Shown piece after piece: positions 15,216 through 23,559 of a DNA stretch of 64,000 bases (its first letter is position 1; each line of letters starts with the position of its first letter). This DNA comes from Acetatifactor muris (GTDB taxonomy: Bacteria; Bacillota; Clostridia; Lachnospirales; Lachnospiraceae): NCBI GenBank assembly GCA_023663635.1, contig JAMPHD010000001.1:197614-261613 (forward strand). Reading direction: 5' to 3'. A program made the translations under genes and the position numbers. Under the pieces are notes generated by a model, which saw nothing but the letters and a program-made list of their open reading frames with translations, searched no databases and was not told the DNA's origin.

Positions 15216-16769
15216 ATGAAAGACAAGTCCGTACTCAGGGAAAACATTCCCATAAGCTTATTTTGCCTGTTATGCATTCCCGTCTTTACCGCCCTGTTCG
15301 GTTTCAGCATGTTGCTCAGTTGGGTGAATGTGGAATTTTGGAATGAATTCGTCTATATGCGTCAGGACTCCGTGGTCGGAAATCTGTTGTGGATGGGAAT
15401 CGCGCTGCTCTTTTTGGCTGCGGTTGTCAAGCTCTGTGAGATTGCGGGCAAACGCTGTCGGACGGATTGGGTCGCCTTGGCGGTCAGCATTGTCTGCGCG
15501 CTCATCAGCATTTGGTGGGTTTACACGTCCGGAACGGTCCCGCAGGGCGATCAGGCCAATATCTGCAACTATGCGATGGATCTGGACAATGGCGACATAT
15601 CCTGTCTGCAGCAGGGAGCGTATGTGGCAAACTGCCGCCAGCAGCTCGGACTGATCACTTTTGTCAGGATCCTGCACAAGATCGCTGGAGGCGACAATTA
15701 TTACGAGGGCTTTCAGTATTTTTCCGCGCTCATGGTCTTTGTCATGGTATTCTCCGGCTACCAAATCGTGAAGAGGATCACGCGGGATGATCGGAAAACG
15801 GAGATAATATACCTTCTTTTCATGCTGTTCTGCGTCCCCATGTACGGTTACGCGCCCTTTGTCTATGGCGAGGTCTGCTCCACCGCGGCCGTCTTTTTGG
15901 GGGCTTGGCTGCTCCTCTCCTGCATGGAGAACTTTCATTGGTGGAAATTGGCGGCCCTCGCGGGAGTCTGCGGCTTTGCCCTGCAGACCAGACTCAACAG
16001 CCTGGTGCCGCTGATCGGATTCCTGATCGTGGTCCTTGTCAAAATGATCGCGAAACCCTGCAGACAGACTGCCGCCGCGGGCATTGCCATTCTGGCGGGG
16101 CTGCTCCTGTCACAGGCCGCGATTACCGGAATGTACGCGCGCTATATCCCCGAGGACAGCAAGCCGATCCCCTCCATCCTGTATATTGTCATGGGAACCC
16201 ACGATCAGATCCAAGGGGCGCCCGGTTGGTACGACGCCTACAATGTGGAATTGTATCGTGAAATGAATTGGGATCCGGATGCGGCGGGTGCGGCTGCCTC
16301 CAAAGATCTTGCCGCGTTCGCGCAAAAATGCGTCCGGGATCCGGGTTATGCCTTGGACTTTTACACGGAGAAGATGAATGTCCAATGGAACGCGCCCATG
16401 TATCAATGCATCGTTGCCAACAACGCTTTCGGAAAGGACTGGACGCCGCTGATCGAGAGTGTCTATGAAGGGCAGATTGGAATTTTTTTGGAAAAATTTA
16501 TGAATATCGGACAGCTCCTGCTCTACGGGGGAGTCCTGTTCCTGTTGCTCGCATGGCGCGACAGATGGGACCGGATTGAAAATTATGTGCTGCTGATCGG
16601 GGTGTACGGCGGCTTTCTGTTCAGTCTTTTGTGGGAGGCCAAACCCCGCTATGTATTTCCCTATATGCTGCTCATGATCCCCTACGCGGCCGCGGGGATC
16701 GCGCGGCTGTTGAAACTTGTCCGCGCATTAATATCCCGGGCGTTCCACGCTCCCGTATTCCGCAAATAA
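15216..16769 (+). CDS. polytopic membrane protein, probable GT-C glycosyltransferase
   Basis: A 517-residue integral membrane protein, the same length as its upstream neighbour but more diverged from PMT-type enzymes. It has an N-terminal pair of helices, then TSGTVPQGDQANICNYAMDL in the first long outer loop, where an acidic residue is expected for catalysis, then QLGLITFVRILHKIAGGDNY and eight or more further helices. The outer loop with DAYNVELYREMNWDPDAA lies between late helices. SD TGGAGG lies 16 nt upstream. Its last 42 bases overlap, on the opposite strand, the end of the guanine deaminase-like gene. Role inferred from operon with the GT-C gene. Confidence 0.6.
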   Translation: MKDKSVLRENIPISLFCLLCIPVFTALFGFSMLLSWVNVEFWNEFVYMRQDSVVGNLLWMGIALLFLAAVVKLCEIAGKRCRTDWVALAVSIVCALISIWWVYTSGTVPQGDQANICNYAMDLDNGDISCLQQGAYVANCRQQLGLITFVRILHKIAGGDNYYEGFQYFSALMVFVMVFSGYQIVKRITRDDRKTEIIYLLFMLFCVPMYGYAPFVYGEVCSTAAVFLGAWLLLSCMENFHWWKLAALAGVCGFALQTRLNSLVPLIGFLIVVLVKMIAKPCRQTAAAGIAILAGLLLSQAAITGMYARYIPEDSKPIPSILYIVMGTHDQIQGAPGWYDAYNVELYREMNWDPDAAGAAASKDLAAFAQKCVRDPGYALDFYTEKMNVQWNAPMYQCIVANNAFGKDWTPLIESVYEGQIGIFLEKFMNIGQLLLYGGVLFLLLAWRDRWDRIENYVLLIGVYGGFLFSLLWEAKPRYVFPYMLLMIPYAAAGIARLLKLVRALISRAFHAPVFRK

Positions 16770-17204
16770 TTCCAGACAGCGGTCCCTGTCCAATTCCGTG
16801 AGGACAGGGTCTCCTTTTGCCCCGGCGAGATAATCATAGAATCTGCTGTCACGAAATCCGATGGCCTCCGTATCTTTTACATTACAGCCATAGTAGACCT
16901 GCCTGATATTGGCCCAGAGGATCGCGCCGAGACACATGGGACAGGGCTCCGCCGTGGTGTACAGATCACATCCGGACAGATCATGGGTGCCCAGATTCCG
17001 ACAGGCGTCCCGAATGGCCTCCATCTCCCCGTGGCAGGTCGCGTCCCGGTTGAGCAAAACCCGGTTGTGTCCCCTGCCCACGATCCGATCCTCCAATACG
17101 ATCACCGACCCGAAGGGGCCTCCATGGTTCGCCGCTATGCCCTCCCGGGCCTCACGCAACGCCTCCGACATGAATTTTATCTTTGGGTTCATCTTTTCGT
17201 TCAT
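16728..17204 (-). CDS. guanine deaminase-like cytidine deaminase-fold enzyme
   Basis: A 158-residue CDA-fold hydrolase. Zinc and catalytic residues: H58-G59-E60 (HGEMEAIRDACRN) and C88/C91 in TTAEPCPMCLGAILW. The tail DTEAIGFRDSRFYDYL resembles the C-terminal segment of Bacillus GuaD-type guanine deaminases, which close the active site by domain swapping. The reaction would be guanine to xanthine plus ammonia. The middle residue of the HxE motif is Gly where Ala is common. The gene starts 12 nt after the 374-residue deaminase-like gene (stop at 17217), with SD AAAGGA, so the two are an operon. It converges on and overlaps the membrane glycosyltransferase gene by 42 bp. Confidence 0.8.
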   Translation of the reverse strand: MNEKMNPKIKFMSEALREAREGIAANHGGPFGSVIVLEDRIVGRGHNRVLLNRDATCHGEMEAIRDACRNLGTHDLSGCDLYTTAEPCPMCLGAILWANIRQVYYGCNVKDTEAIGFRDSRFYDYLAGAKGDPVLTELDRDRCLELFAEYGSVERPGY

Positions 17205-17216
17205 ATAGGTCCTTTC

Positions 17217-18341
17217 TTATTCATTTTCTTCGCAGGATTCAGTATCGTTATCATATGTCACACTGTCATTTCTGCGTGACACATGTGTCAGATTGCTTGC
17301 GTCTCTCACAGCGGCAAGTATCCGGTCCATTTCTTTACCGTCTTTCGGTTTAGACGCCGCTTCCGAAACCCACACAACGCCCCGATGTACCCGATTCATA
17401 GATTCAAAACACAGTGCGGCACATACAAAGCAGGGGCGGCGCATCCCGCCAAGACACAGGGGATTTAGGAAATAGTCCTCTCCTTTTACCCCGCGCAGAT
17501 AATACAATATTTTTCTCTCCGCGTGCAGTCCGGGTATCGCCCGTCCCATATCTGTGTTCCTGCTTTTTACTACTCGAAATGTGGCGCTTTTCAGAGCATC
17601 CGGACACGGCACACAATGTCTCATTCTGCTCTCGACCGCGGCTGCTTTTCTCTTGGATAAGCTCTTTTGGCAGGATCCGTCCGCCAACCGGACAGTTTGA
17701 GGTTGGTCTGATGCTCTTTGAATTATGGATTCGGTATAATCCTGATAAGACTTATGGTTCCAAACCCTGTTTTTATCAATTGCCTCAAGCGCCTTTTCAT
17801 CACTCTCACTATTTGTCGCAACATATACAATATTATCGCTATAATAGCACTGTACTTCACCGGGTATCTGATAATATCTCGTCAGCGCGGCGGCGCAATG
17901 GCGCAGATACCTCTTTATCTGTTCCGAGCCCCCATATACTCTCCGTTCCCGCACGGCAGGACTGTTCTTAAACATACCGTCCAACCTGCTTTCCCCTTTT
18001 CTGCCGGAATCGTTCTTTGATACATTTGCGTTATCCTCATTCCCTGCCCTGATAAAGATCTGGCTCTGATTTGCTCCATAGGATTTGAAACCATAATATT
18101 CAAGCAGTTTTGGGAAAATTGTATGCCAATTTTGCAGCATATATTTTTCGGTATAAAATCGGCCGTTGCACACTTCAATGAGCCGCTCGTCCGCTGGCGG
18201 CGCTTGGGCGGTCACAACGATTGCTCCCATGTTTCCTCTTATTTGCGGTCTTCTTGTATTTCTTTTGCGTCTCTTTGCAGAATCCTCATACGAAAATCTT
18301 TTTGAAGATGTGTGCAGTGCCCTGTTTTTGTACTTTACCAT
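17217..18341 (-). CDS. uncharacterised protein with HAE/PCxxC deaminase motif
   Basis: A 374-residue, basic protein with no signal peptide. The C-terminal part holds H273-A274-E275 (GLHAERKILYYL) and P303-C304-F305-V306-C307 (GGMRRPCFVCAAL), the zinc/proton-shuttle pattern of the cytidine deaminase superfamily. Residues 1-35 are Arg/Lys-rich, and residues 40-200 are unrecognised. The spacing and hydrophobic helices around the motif look more like the nucleic-acid or toxin-type deaminases than like free-nucleoside enzymes, but this is impression, not alignment. Base composition is more AT-rich than the flanking genes, suggesting acquisition. SD AGAGG lies 5 nt before the ATG. It is co-transcribed with the guanine deaminase-like gene. 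Confidence 0.65.
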   Translation of the reverse strand: MVKYKNRALHTSSKRFSYEDSAKRRKRNTRRPQIRGNMGAIVVTAQAPPADERLIEVCNGRFYTEKYMLQNWHTIFPKLLEYYGFKSYGANQSQIFIRAGNEDNANVSKNDSGRKGESRLDGMFKNSPAVRERRVYGGSEQIKRYLRHCAAALTRYYQIPGEVQCYYSDNIVYVATNSESDEKALEAIDKNRVWNHKSYQDYTESIIQRASDQPQTVRLADGSCQKSLSKRKAAAVESRMRHCVPCPDALKSATFRVVKSRNTDMGRAIPGLHAERKILYYLRGVKGEDYFLNPLCLGGMRRPCFVCAALCFESMNRVHRGVVWVSEAASKPKDGKEMDRILAAVRDASNLTHVSRRNDSVTYDNDTESCEENE

Positions 18342-18728
18342 TTTACCTCTTTGCTAAATCGCATTTTCCGCACATATCAAACAACCGGTCAGCGTATCTG
18401 TCATAATATCAATTTCCATTGGCTCTCCATTTCTTTAATTAAATTATACCACACCTGCAGTGGCATATTCCACATCAATTTACTCTATCGCAAAAACGGA
18501 TTACCCGGTCGGGCAAAAGTCGATTGACCATAATGCCGGGCAGGGATTATAATTCGGGTATGTCCGGGGAATCTTCGCCAAATATGTGATCTGTGATGCA
18601 AAATTCCCCGTTCCGGTTGATAAAAAGTTGATAATCATGCGGTATATTTAAATTATCCCGTTTAGAGCGACTGCGAAATAATGAATTTCGCAAACGCCGA
18701 AATTATCCCATTCCATGAGAGGTGCGCC
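18342..18728. other. AT-rich intergenic region between divergent genes
   Basis: This 387-bp gap contains an extended -10 on the minus strand (TGG-TATAAT, TATAAT at 18448-18443) that could serve the deaminase operon, about 100 nt before its ATG. On the plus strand, TTGATA (18628-18633), 17 nt, AATTAT (18651-18656) is a weak candidate for the response regulator operon. No open frame of note. Confidence 0.4.
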
Positions 18729-19412
18729 ATGTATAAGATACTGATCGCGGATGATGAGCCCGATGTGGTCAGTCTGCTGAAGGATTATTTTGAACTGAGC
18801 GGCTATGAGACCTTTGCCGCCTGCAACGGCATGGAGGTGCTCGACAGGATCCGACTGAAACCGGATCTGATCCTGTTGGACATCAATATGCCCGGGATGG
18901 ACGGACTGGAGGTCTGCCGGAGGATCCGGGATTATGTGTCCTGCCCGATCCTGTTTTTGACGGCGAAGGTGGAGGACAGCGATAAAGTCAGGGGCTTTGC
19001 GGCGGGCGGAGACGACTATATCGTCAAGCCATTTTCCATGGAAGAACTGGGGGCCAGAGTGGCGGCGCATCTTCGGCGGGAACAGAGGACTGCCGCAGAG
19101 AACAACGCGCGCTTTTGGGGAAAGCTTGTATTGGACTATTCCGCCAGGACTGCCAAGGTGGAGGAGCGGGAGATCCGATTCACCGGCAAAGAATTCGAGA
19201 TCCTGGAACTGCTGTCCCTAAACTGCGGACAGGTCTTTGACAAGGAGCGGATCTACGAGAAACTCTGGGGCTATGACGCGGAGGGAGACAGCAGTGTGGT
19301 GGCGGAGCACATCCGCCGCATCCGGGCCAAGCTGAAGGGCTGCGGGGAGGATTATCATCTGGAGACGGTCTGGGGCATCGGATACAGATGGGTGAGAGAT
19401 TGCAAATGTTAA
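18729..19412 (+). CDS. OmpR-family response regulator
   Basis: A 227-residue two-domain regulator. The receiver domain has D8/D9, phosphoacceptor D51 (LILLDINMPGMDG), T78 and K100 (YIVKPFS). The C-terminal winged helix carries FTGKEFEILELLSLNCGQVF and ends VWGIGYRW. The start at 18729 gives the canonical MYKILIADDEPDVV and has GAGAGG 6-7 nt upstream; an ATG 48 nt earlier would add an atypical tail. It heads an operon with a histidine kinase and an ABC exporter, a layout usually controlled by antimicrobial peptides or envelope stress. It probably regulates its own operon. Confidence 0.92.
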   Translation: MYKILIADDEPDVVSLLKDYFELSGYETFAACNGMEVLDRIRLKPDLILLDINMPGMDGLEVCRRIRDYVSCPILFLTAKVEDSDKVRGFAAGGDDYIVKPFSMEELGARVAAHLRREQRTAAENNARFWGKLVLDYSARTAKVEEREIRFTGKEFEILELLSLNCGQVFDKERIYEKLWGYDAEGDSSVVAEHIRRIRAKLKGCGEDYHLETVWGIGYRWVRDCKC

Positions 19413-19459
19413 ATGCTCGCGGGAATAAAGCGGCCGGGGAACGCGGCAGGAGGTCATAT

Positions 19460-20683
19460 ATGAATCAAGGAGGGAAAAGGAGCAGGTTCAATTCCTTAAA
19501 ATGGGCTCTTGTCCCCTATATACCCATAGCAGCGGTGTTGGCCATTGTCGGCTGTTATGCCATAGGTATTTACAGTAATAAGGCGCAGGAGTGGTATCTT
19601 GAGAGATACGCGGAGCCGCGGGAGGAGAGTCTGCGCTTGGAATATATAAGAGACGCGGACGGACACCGCATTTATTCTTATACGAGCGATCCCTTGAGTT
19701 TCCGTTCATGGCGATACAAGTTGGGGTATGATCTCGTCAGCGGCGCGCAGGCGATACTGATGCCGCTGTGGGTGGTGCTGTGTATCGGGGTGACGGGAGC
19801 GGTCTTCTACAAGAGGGAGATGGAGGCATCCATCCGTATTCTGACGGAGGCTTCCCGGAAGATATCGGAGAACTGTCTGGATTTTAAGATAGAGCCCGTC
19901 AGGGAGAATGAGTTGGGACAGCTCTGCAGATCTTTCGAGGAGATGCGCGCCGCGCTGTATGAAAATAATCGCAGGATATGGAGCATGATGGAGGGGCACA
20001 AGCGGCTGAACGCGGCGTTTGCCCATGACATGCGCACACCGCTGACGGTCCTGCGGGGCTATACGGAGCTGCTGACGGCACACGCGGCGGATGGCAAAAT
20101 CTCGGAGGAAAAACTGCGGGAGATCCTGAGCATGATGGAGGGACAGCTCACAAGGCTGACACACTACACGCAGAAGATGGGAGCGGTCCGCAAACTGGAG
20201 GACATCGCGCCGCAGCCCGGCCGTGTGGAATGGGAGAGTTTTCAAAAGAGATGTCGGGATATCGGAAGAGTTTTGGCCGGGGAGCGGCAGGTCCGGTTTT
20301 GGGGACGATCGGACGCGGAGTCTGTGTACCTGGACGAGGAGCTGGCGCTGGAGGTCTATGAGAATCTGATCTCCAATGCCGCGCGCTACGCGGAGAGTTG
20401 GATCAATGTGGATCTCAGGGCGGAGGGCGATGTCCTGCGCATAAAAGTGGAGGATGACGGAAAGGGATTTTCGCAGGAGGCATTGGGTTGCGCCGCGGAG
20501 CCCTTTTATCGGGAAGACAGGGAGCAGGATAAGGAAGAGGACAAGGAACGGGATAAGGAGCATTACGGTCTGGGGCTGTATGTATGCCGGATGCTGTGTG
20601 AAAAGTGTGGTGGCGAGCTGCTCTTGGAAAACGGCGATGCCGGGGCAAAGGTGACGGCGGTGTTTCGACAGGGACGGATATGA
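19460..20683 (+). CDS. sensor histidine kinase
   Basis: 407 residues from the ATG at 19460, which has AGGAGG at 19448-19453; an in-frame ATG at 19388 overlapping the regulator lacks a good SD. Two membrane helices (about residues 14-40 and 95-117) flank a short extracellular region of about 55 residues, followed by HAMP, an H-box (AFAHDMRTPLTVLRGYTELL), an N-box (ENLISNAARYAES) and G-boxes (VEDDGKGFS, HYGLGLYVCRMLCEKCGGEL). A charged Asp/Glu/Lys repeat (EDREQDKEEDKERDKEH) interrupts the ATP lid. It should phosphorylate the regulator encoded 47 nt upstream. Confidence 0.9.
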   Translation: MNQGGKRSRFNSLKWALVPYIPIAAVLAIVGCYAIGIYSNKAQEWYLERYAEPREESLRLEYIRDADGHRIYSYTSDPLSFRSWRYKLGYDLVSGAQAILMPLWVVLCIGVTGAVFYKREMEASIRILTEASRKISENCLDFKIEPVRENELGQLCRSFEEMRAALYENNRRIWSMMEGHKRLNAAFAHDMRTPLTVLRGYTELLTAHAADGKISEEKLREILSMMEGQLTRLTHYTQKMGAVRKLEDIAPQPGRVEWESFQKRCRDIGRVLAGERQVRFWGRSDAESVYLDEELALEVYENLISNAARYAESWINVDLRAEGDVLRIKVEDDGKGFSQEALGCAAEPFYREDREQDKEEDKERDKEHYGLGLYVCRMLCEKCGGELLLENGDAGAKVTAVFRQGRI

Positions 20684-20706
20684 TGGGAGTAGGGAGGACA
20701 ACGCGA

Positions 20707-21594
20707 ATGGAAAATGTGATCAGGATCGAGCATGTGGAGAAGTATTATGGCAGGAAACACGCATTGAAGGATGTGAGCCTCACCATCGGGCAGGGGATGT
20801 TCGGGCTATTGGGGAGAAACGGGGCGGGCAAGACGACATTGATGAAGACATTGGCCACGCTCCACGGGAGACAGGGAGGCAGTATCAGCGTGTGCGGCAT
20901 ACCGATCGAGAAGGCGGCGCAGATTCGGGAGATCACCGGGTATCTGCCCCAAGAATTTTCCATGTATCCGCGCATGACGGTGTATGAGAGTCTGGATTAT
21001 CTGGGGACGCTCTCCGGCATGGACAGGGCATCGCGCAGACAGAGGATCGACCTGCTCATCGATCGGGTGAATCTGACGGAGCAGAAAAAGAGCAAGGTGA
21101 AGAGTCTGTCGGGCGGCATGAAACGGCGGCTTGGCATTGCTCAGGCCCTTCTGCACGATCCCAAAGTGCTGATCGTGGATGAGCCTACGGCGGGGCTTGA
21201 CCCGGAGGAGAGGATCCGGTTCCGCAATCTTCTCTGTGAGGTAGCGGAGGAGAGGATCGTGATACTGTCCACGCATATCGTGGGGGATATCGAGGCGACC
21301 TGCGAGCGGATCGCCATTCTGAACGAGGGAGAGATTTTGTGGAAAGGGACAGTGACGGAACTGATCGATCTCGCCAAAGGCAAAGTGTTCACGGTCAATG
21401 TGCCGAAGGAGCTGTTGGCGGAGGTCAAGGCAAATTACATTGTGGTGGGGATGCTGAACCGTCAGGACGGGACCTGCGTGCGGCTGATCTCCGAGGAACG
21501 TCCGAATCTGCCGGGGGCGGAGGCCGCGGAGCCGAATTGTGAGGACGCCTATATGTATTGTCTGTATCGCGCCGGAATGGGAGGGCAGGATTAA
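20707..21594 (+). CDS. ABC transporter ATP-binding protein
   Basis: 295 residues from the ATG at 20707 (GGGAGG at 20692-20697). Walker A is GLLGRNGAGKTT, the Q-loop region YLPQEFSMYPRMT, the signature LSGGMKRRLGIAQALL, Walker B VLIVDEPTAGLDPEE and the H-loop STHIVGDIE. It belongs to the ABC-2 exporter class with a C-terminal extension of about 90 residues. The gene follows the histidine kinase and precedes two membrane proteins, so a drug, peptide or envelope-stress export role controlled by the two-component system is likely. Confidence 0.92.
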   Translation: MENVIRIEHVEKYYGRKHALKDVSLTIGQGMFGLLGRNGAGKTTLMKTLATLHGRQGGSISVCGIPIEKAAQIREITGYLPQEFSMYPRMTVYESLDYLGTLSGMDRASRRQRIDLLIDRVNLTEQKKSKVKSLSGGMKRRLGIAQALLHDPKVLIVDEPTAGLDPEERIRFRNLLCEVAEERIVILSTHIVGDIEATCERIAILNEGEILWKGTVTELIDLAKGKVFTVNVPKELLAEVKANYIVVGMLNRQDGTCVRLISEERPNLPGAEAAEPNCEDAYMYCLYRAGMGGQD

Positions 21595-21595
21595 G

Positions 21596-22882
21596 ATGCT
21601 GTTTTGGAAGGAATGTAAAAAGATCGTCCGTTCGCTGACTTTTGTATTGTATGTGGTCACCGTGGTCCTCATGTATGTCAGTCAGTTCGGGGAGGTGTTG
21701 GGCGAGCCCATTGAGCCGCCGCGGCAGGGTCAGCGGGATTACGGCACGGTGGTCAAAGAGGATCCGGAGATTTTGATGCCCGCCGCGGTGAACGGGTTGG
21801 TGTCGGAATATATGAGCGGCAGTTACACGGCCTATCCGCTGCTCTTTTACAGGCAGGTCAGATTATCGGAGGCCAAGCGGGACCAAATGGCAAAGATCAT
21901 CACGGAGCTGACGGGGCTGTCCGCGGAGGAATTAAATGATTTTACGGGATATGAGGAGGAAGGATTTTACGCATGGACGGATGAGAACGGAGAGGAGCAG
22001 TGGGGGTACAGGGGGCCTGTCCTGCCGGAGTATGAGCTGTCCGCGGACCTGACCTACGAGCGGTTCAGAGAGCTGATGGAGGAGGCGGACCGTCTGATCG
22101 GAGGCGGCTCTGAGTACAGCGATCAATTTCTGGCGCGCAATTTCGGCCGGGCTCCCATGACCTATGAGGAGGCTCTGGCGGAGTATGAGGAAGTGGTGGC
22201 GGAGGATAATATCGCGCAGGCCTATACCAGACTGTTCTGTGACTATCTGGGCATCGTGCTGTCCGTGCTGCCGGTGTTTGTCTGCGTCTCTCTGTGGATC
22301 ATGGACCAGAGATCCGACATGGAGCAGCTGATCTATGGCAGGAGATGTTCCACGGTAAAGTTGGTGGGGACAAGGCAGCTCGCCCTGTGGGTCTGCATGT
22401 GCGTTCCCGTGCTGCTCGTCTGGCTGCACGGCATGGCGGGTGTGCAGGGGCTGTATCCGGGCAAACATTTTGCCCTCGGGTCCGCCCTGGGGCTGATGGC
22501 GCTGTGGCTGTTCCCGAGTATCCTGATCGTGTCGGCGTTTGGGGCGCTCCTCTCGGAGCTGTCCTCGCCGCTGCTTGCGATCTTTCTGCAGGCGGCTTGG
22601 TGGTTTATCTCCCTCACCTCCAACAGTCTCACGGGCAGTATCACCAAGTATACTCTGATCATCCGGCACAACAGTGTGTCCGGCGCGGCGCTTTTTCAGA
22701 GTCAGTATGGCAGTTTTGTGATAAACCGCTGTGTCTATATCGTGTTGTCATTGGTGTGTGTCGGTCTCACCATGTTCTTCCATGAGATGAAGAGGAAGGG
22801 AGTGTTGGCGCTTGGCAAAGGGAGCGGAAAGAAATCCCGTAAAGCTTTACGGCGGGATCGCCAAATTCAATCTGAGGCATAA
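21596..22882 (+). CDS. ABC-2 type transporter permease
   Basis: 428 residues from the ATG at 21596, 1 nt after the ATPase stop. MLFWKECKKIVRSLTFVLYVVTV starts with a cytosolic amphipathic helix and the first membrane helix. A long extracellular domain (about residues 40-210, rich in Glu and Tyr) follows, then five hydrophobic segments in the C-terminal half. This TM1-large loop-TM2-6 layout is standard for ABC-2 permeases. The 3' end overlaps the next permease gene by up to 71 bp. Confidence 0.82.
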   Translation: MLFWKECKKIVRSLTFVLYVVTVVLMYVSQFGEVLGEPIEPPRQGQRDYGTVVKEDPEILMPAAVNGLVSEYMSGSYTAYPLLFYRQVRLSEAKRDQMAKIITELTGLSAEELNDFTGYEEEGFYAWTDENGEEQWGYRGPVLPEYELSADLTYERFRELMEEADRLIGGGSEYSDQFLARNFGRAPMTYEEALAEYEEVVAEDNIAQAYTRLFCDYLGIVLSVLPVFVCVSLWIMDQRSDMEQLIYGRRCSTVKLVGTRQLALWVCMCVPVLLVWLHGMAGVQGLYPGKHFALGSALGLMALWLFPSILIVSAFGALLSELSSPLLAIFLQAAWWFISLTSNSLTGSITKYTLIIRHNSVSGAALFQSQYGSFVINRCVYIVLSLVCVGLTMFFHEMKRKGVLALGKGSGKKSRKALRRDRQIQSEA

Positions 22883-23474
22883 TTTTATCATGTATTTCGC
22901 GGCCGCCGTGGCGGTGCTCGTGCTGACGGTCCTCCTTTTCAATATCACGGACTTGGACGGCAGGGCGGCGGCACAACCCATCGAGTTCATGCTGAGTTGG
23001 ACCGGGGTCGTACTGCTCGTACCCGTCTTTTGGCCGGAGCAGGATAAGAATCTTCGGGATGTGATCCGATCGAAATGGGCGGATTATCTGACGGTCTGTC
23101 TGGTCAGAGTGCTCTATTCAACGGCAGCATTGGCCGTATTGAACGCGGCTTTCGTGGGGCTCATGGGTCTGCGGGAGAGTCAGGTGACATGGCGGCATGT
23201 GGTCTGTGCCTTCGCCACGGCCCTGTTTCTCGGGGCGGCGGGCTTTGCCGCCGCGGGCATTTGCGACAACACGGTGGCGGGCTATATGGTCGCGCTGATG
23301 TATTATCTGGTCAATTACGGCTTAAAGGATAAGCTCGGGCCGTTTTATCTGTTTTCCATGTATACGAACGGGGGCATTAGGGAGAAGTGGTGGCAGCTGG
23401 CGGGAGGAGCAGTCCTGATCGCGATCACTTTTCTTTTCCGGTCCACTATCCATAAGTCCAAAAATATGCTATAA
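22812..23474 (+). CDS. second ABC-2 type permease subunit
   Basis: Up to 220 residues with about six membrane helices (for example YFAAAVAVLVLTVLLFN and VLIAITFLFR). The start is uncertain. A TTG at 22812, inside the previous gene and preceded by AGGAAGGGAG, fits translational coupling; the first in-frame ATG, at 22890, would cut into the first helix. The sequence after the start (KLYGGIAKFNLRHNFIMYF) is a typical cytosolic leader before TM1. It probably pairs with the upstream permease to form the transmembrane channel. The stop codon overlaps the -10 of the next promoter. Confidence 0.75.
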   Translation: MAKGAERNPVKLYGGIAKFNLRHNFIMYFAAAVAVLVLTVLLFNITDLDGRAAAQPIEFMLSWTGVVLLVPVFWPEQDKNLRDVIRSKWADYLTVCLVRVLYSTAALAVLNAAFVGLMGLRESQVTWRHVVCAFATALFLGAAGFAAAGICDNTVAGYMVALMYYLVNYGLKDKLGPFYLFSMYTNGGIREKWWQLAGGAVLIAITFLFRSTIHKSKNML

Positions 23475-23475
23475 T
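23467..23475 (+). promoter_or_regulatory. extended -10 promoter of the MATE genes
   Basis: TGC-TATAAT, a perfect extended -10, with no good -35. The TATAAT (23470-23475) includes the TAA stop of the permease gene. Transcription would start about 23482, at the base of the leader structure that follows. Confidence 0.7.
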
Positions 23476-23476
23476 G

Positions 23477-23535
23477 ATAACCGTGCGGGAAAAAGCGTCC
23501 GAAAGACGGGCATCCTTCCTGGCGGTTATTTTTTG
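23477..23535 (+). ncRNA. structured leader, candidate guanidine-IV (mepA-type) riboswitch
   Basis: A compact RNA directly in front of a MATE exporter. ATAACCG (23477-23483) pairs with CGGTTAT (23523-23529). Inside, a GGGAA/TTCCT helix and a small hairpin CGTC-cgaaa-GACG can form, and the outer stem is followed by six T (23529-23534), so the whole can act as a terminator. A ligand-controlled terminator before MATE genes in Clostridia is the known setting of the guanidine-IV class. Identity with that class is from memory of its context, not an alignment; a simple attenuator is the alternative. Confidence 0.5.
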
Positions 23536-23559
23536 CTTGTTTAGGAGGCGGATCGGATC

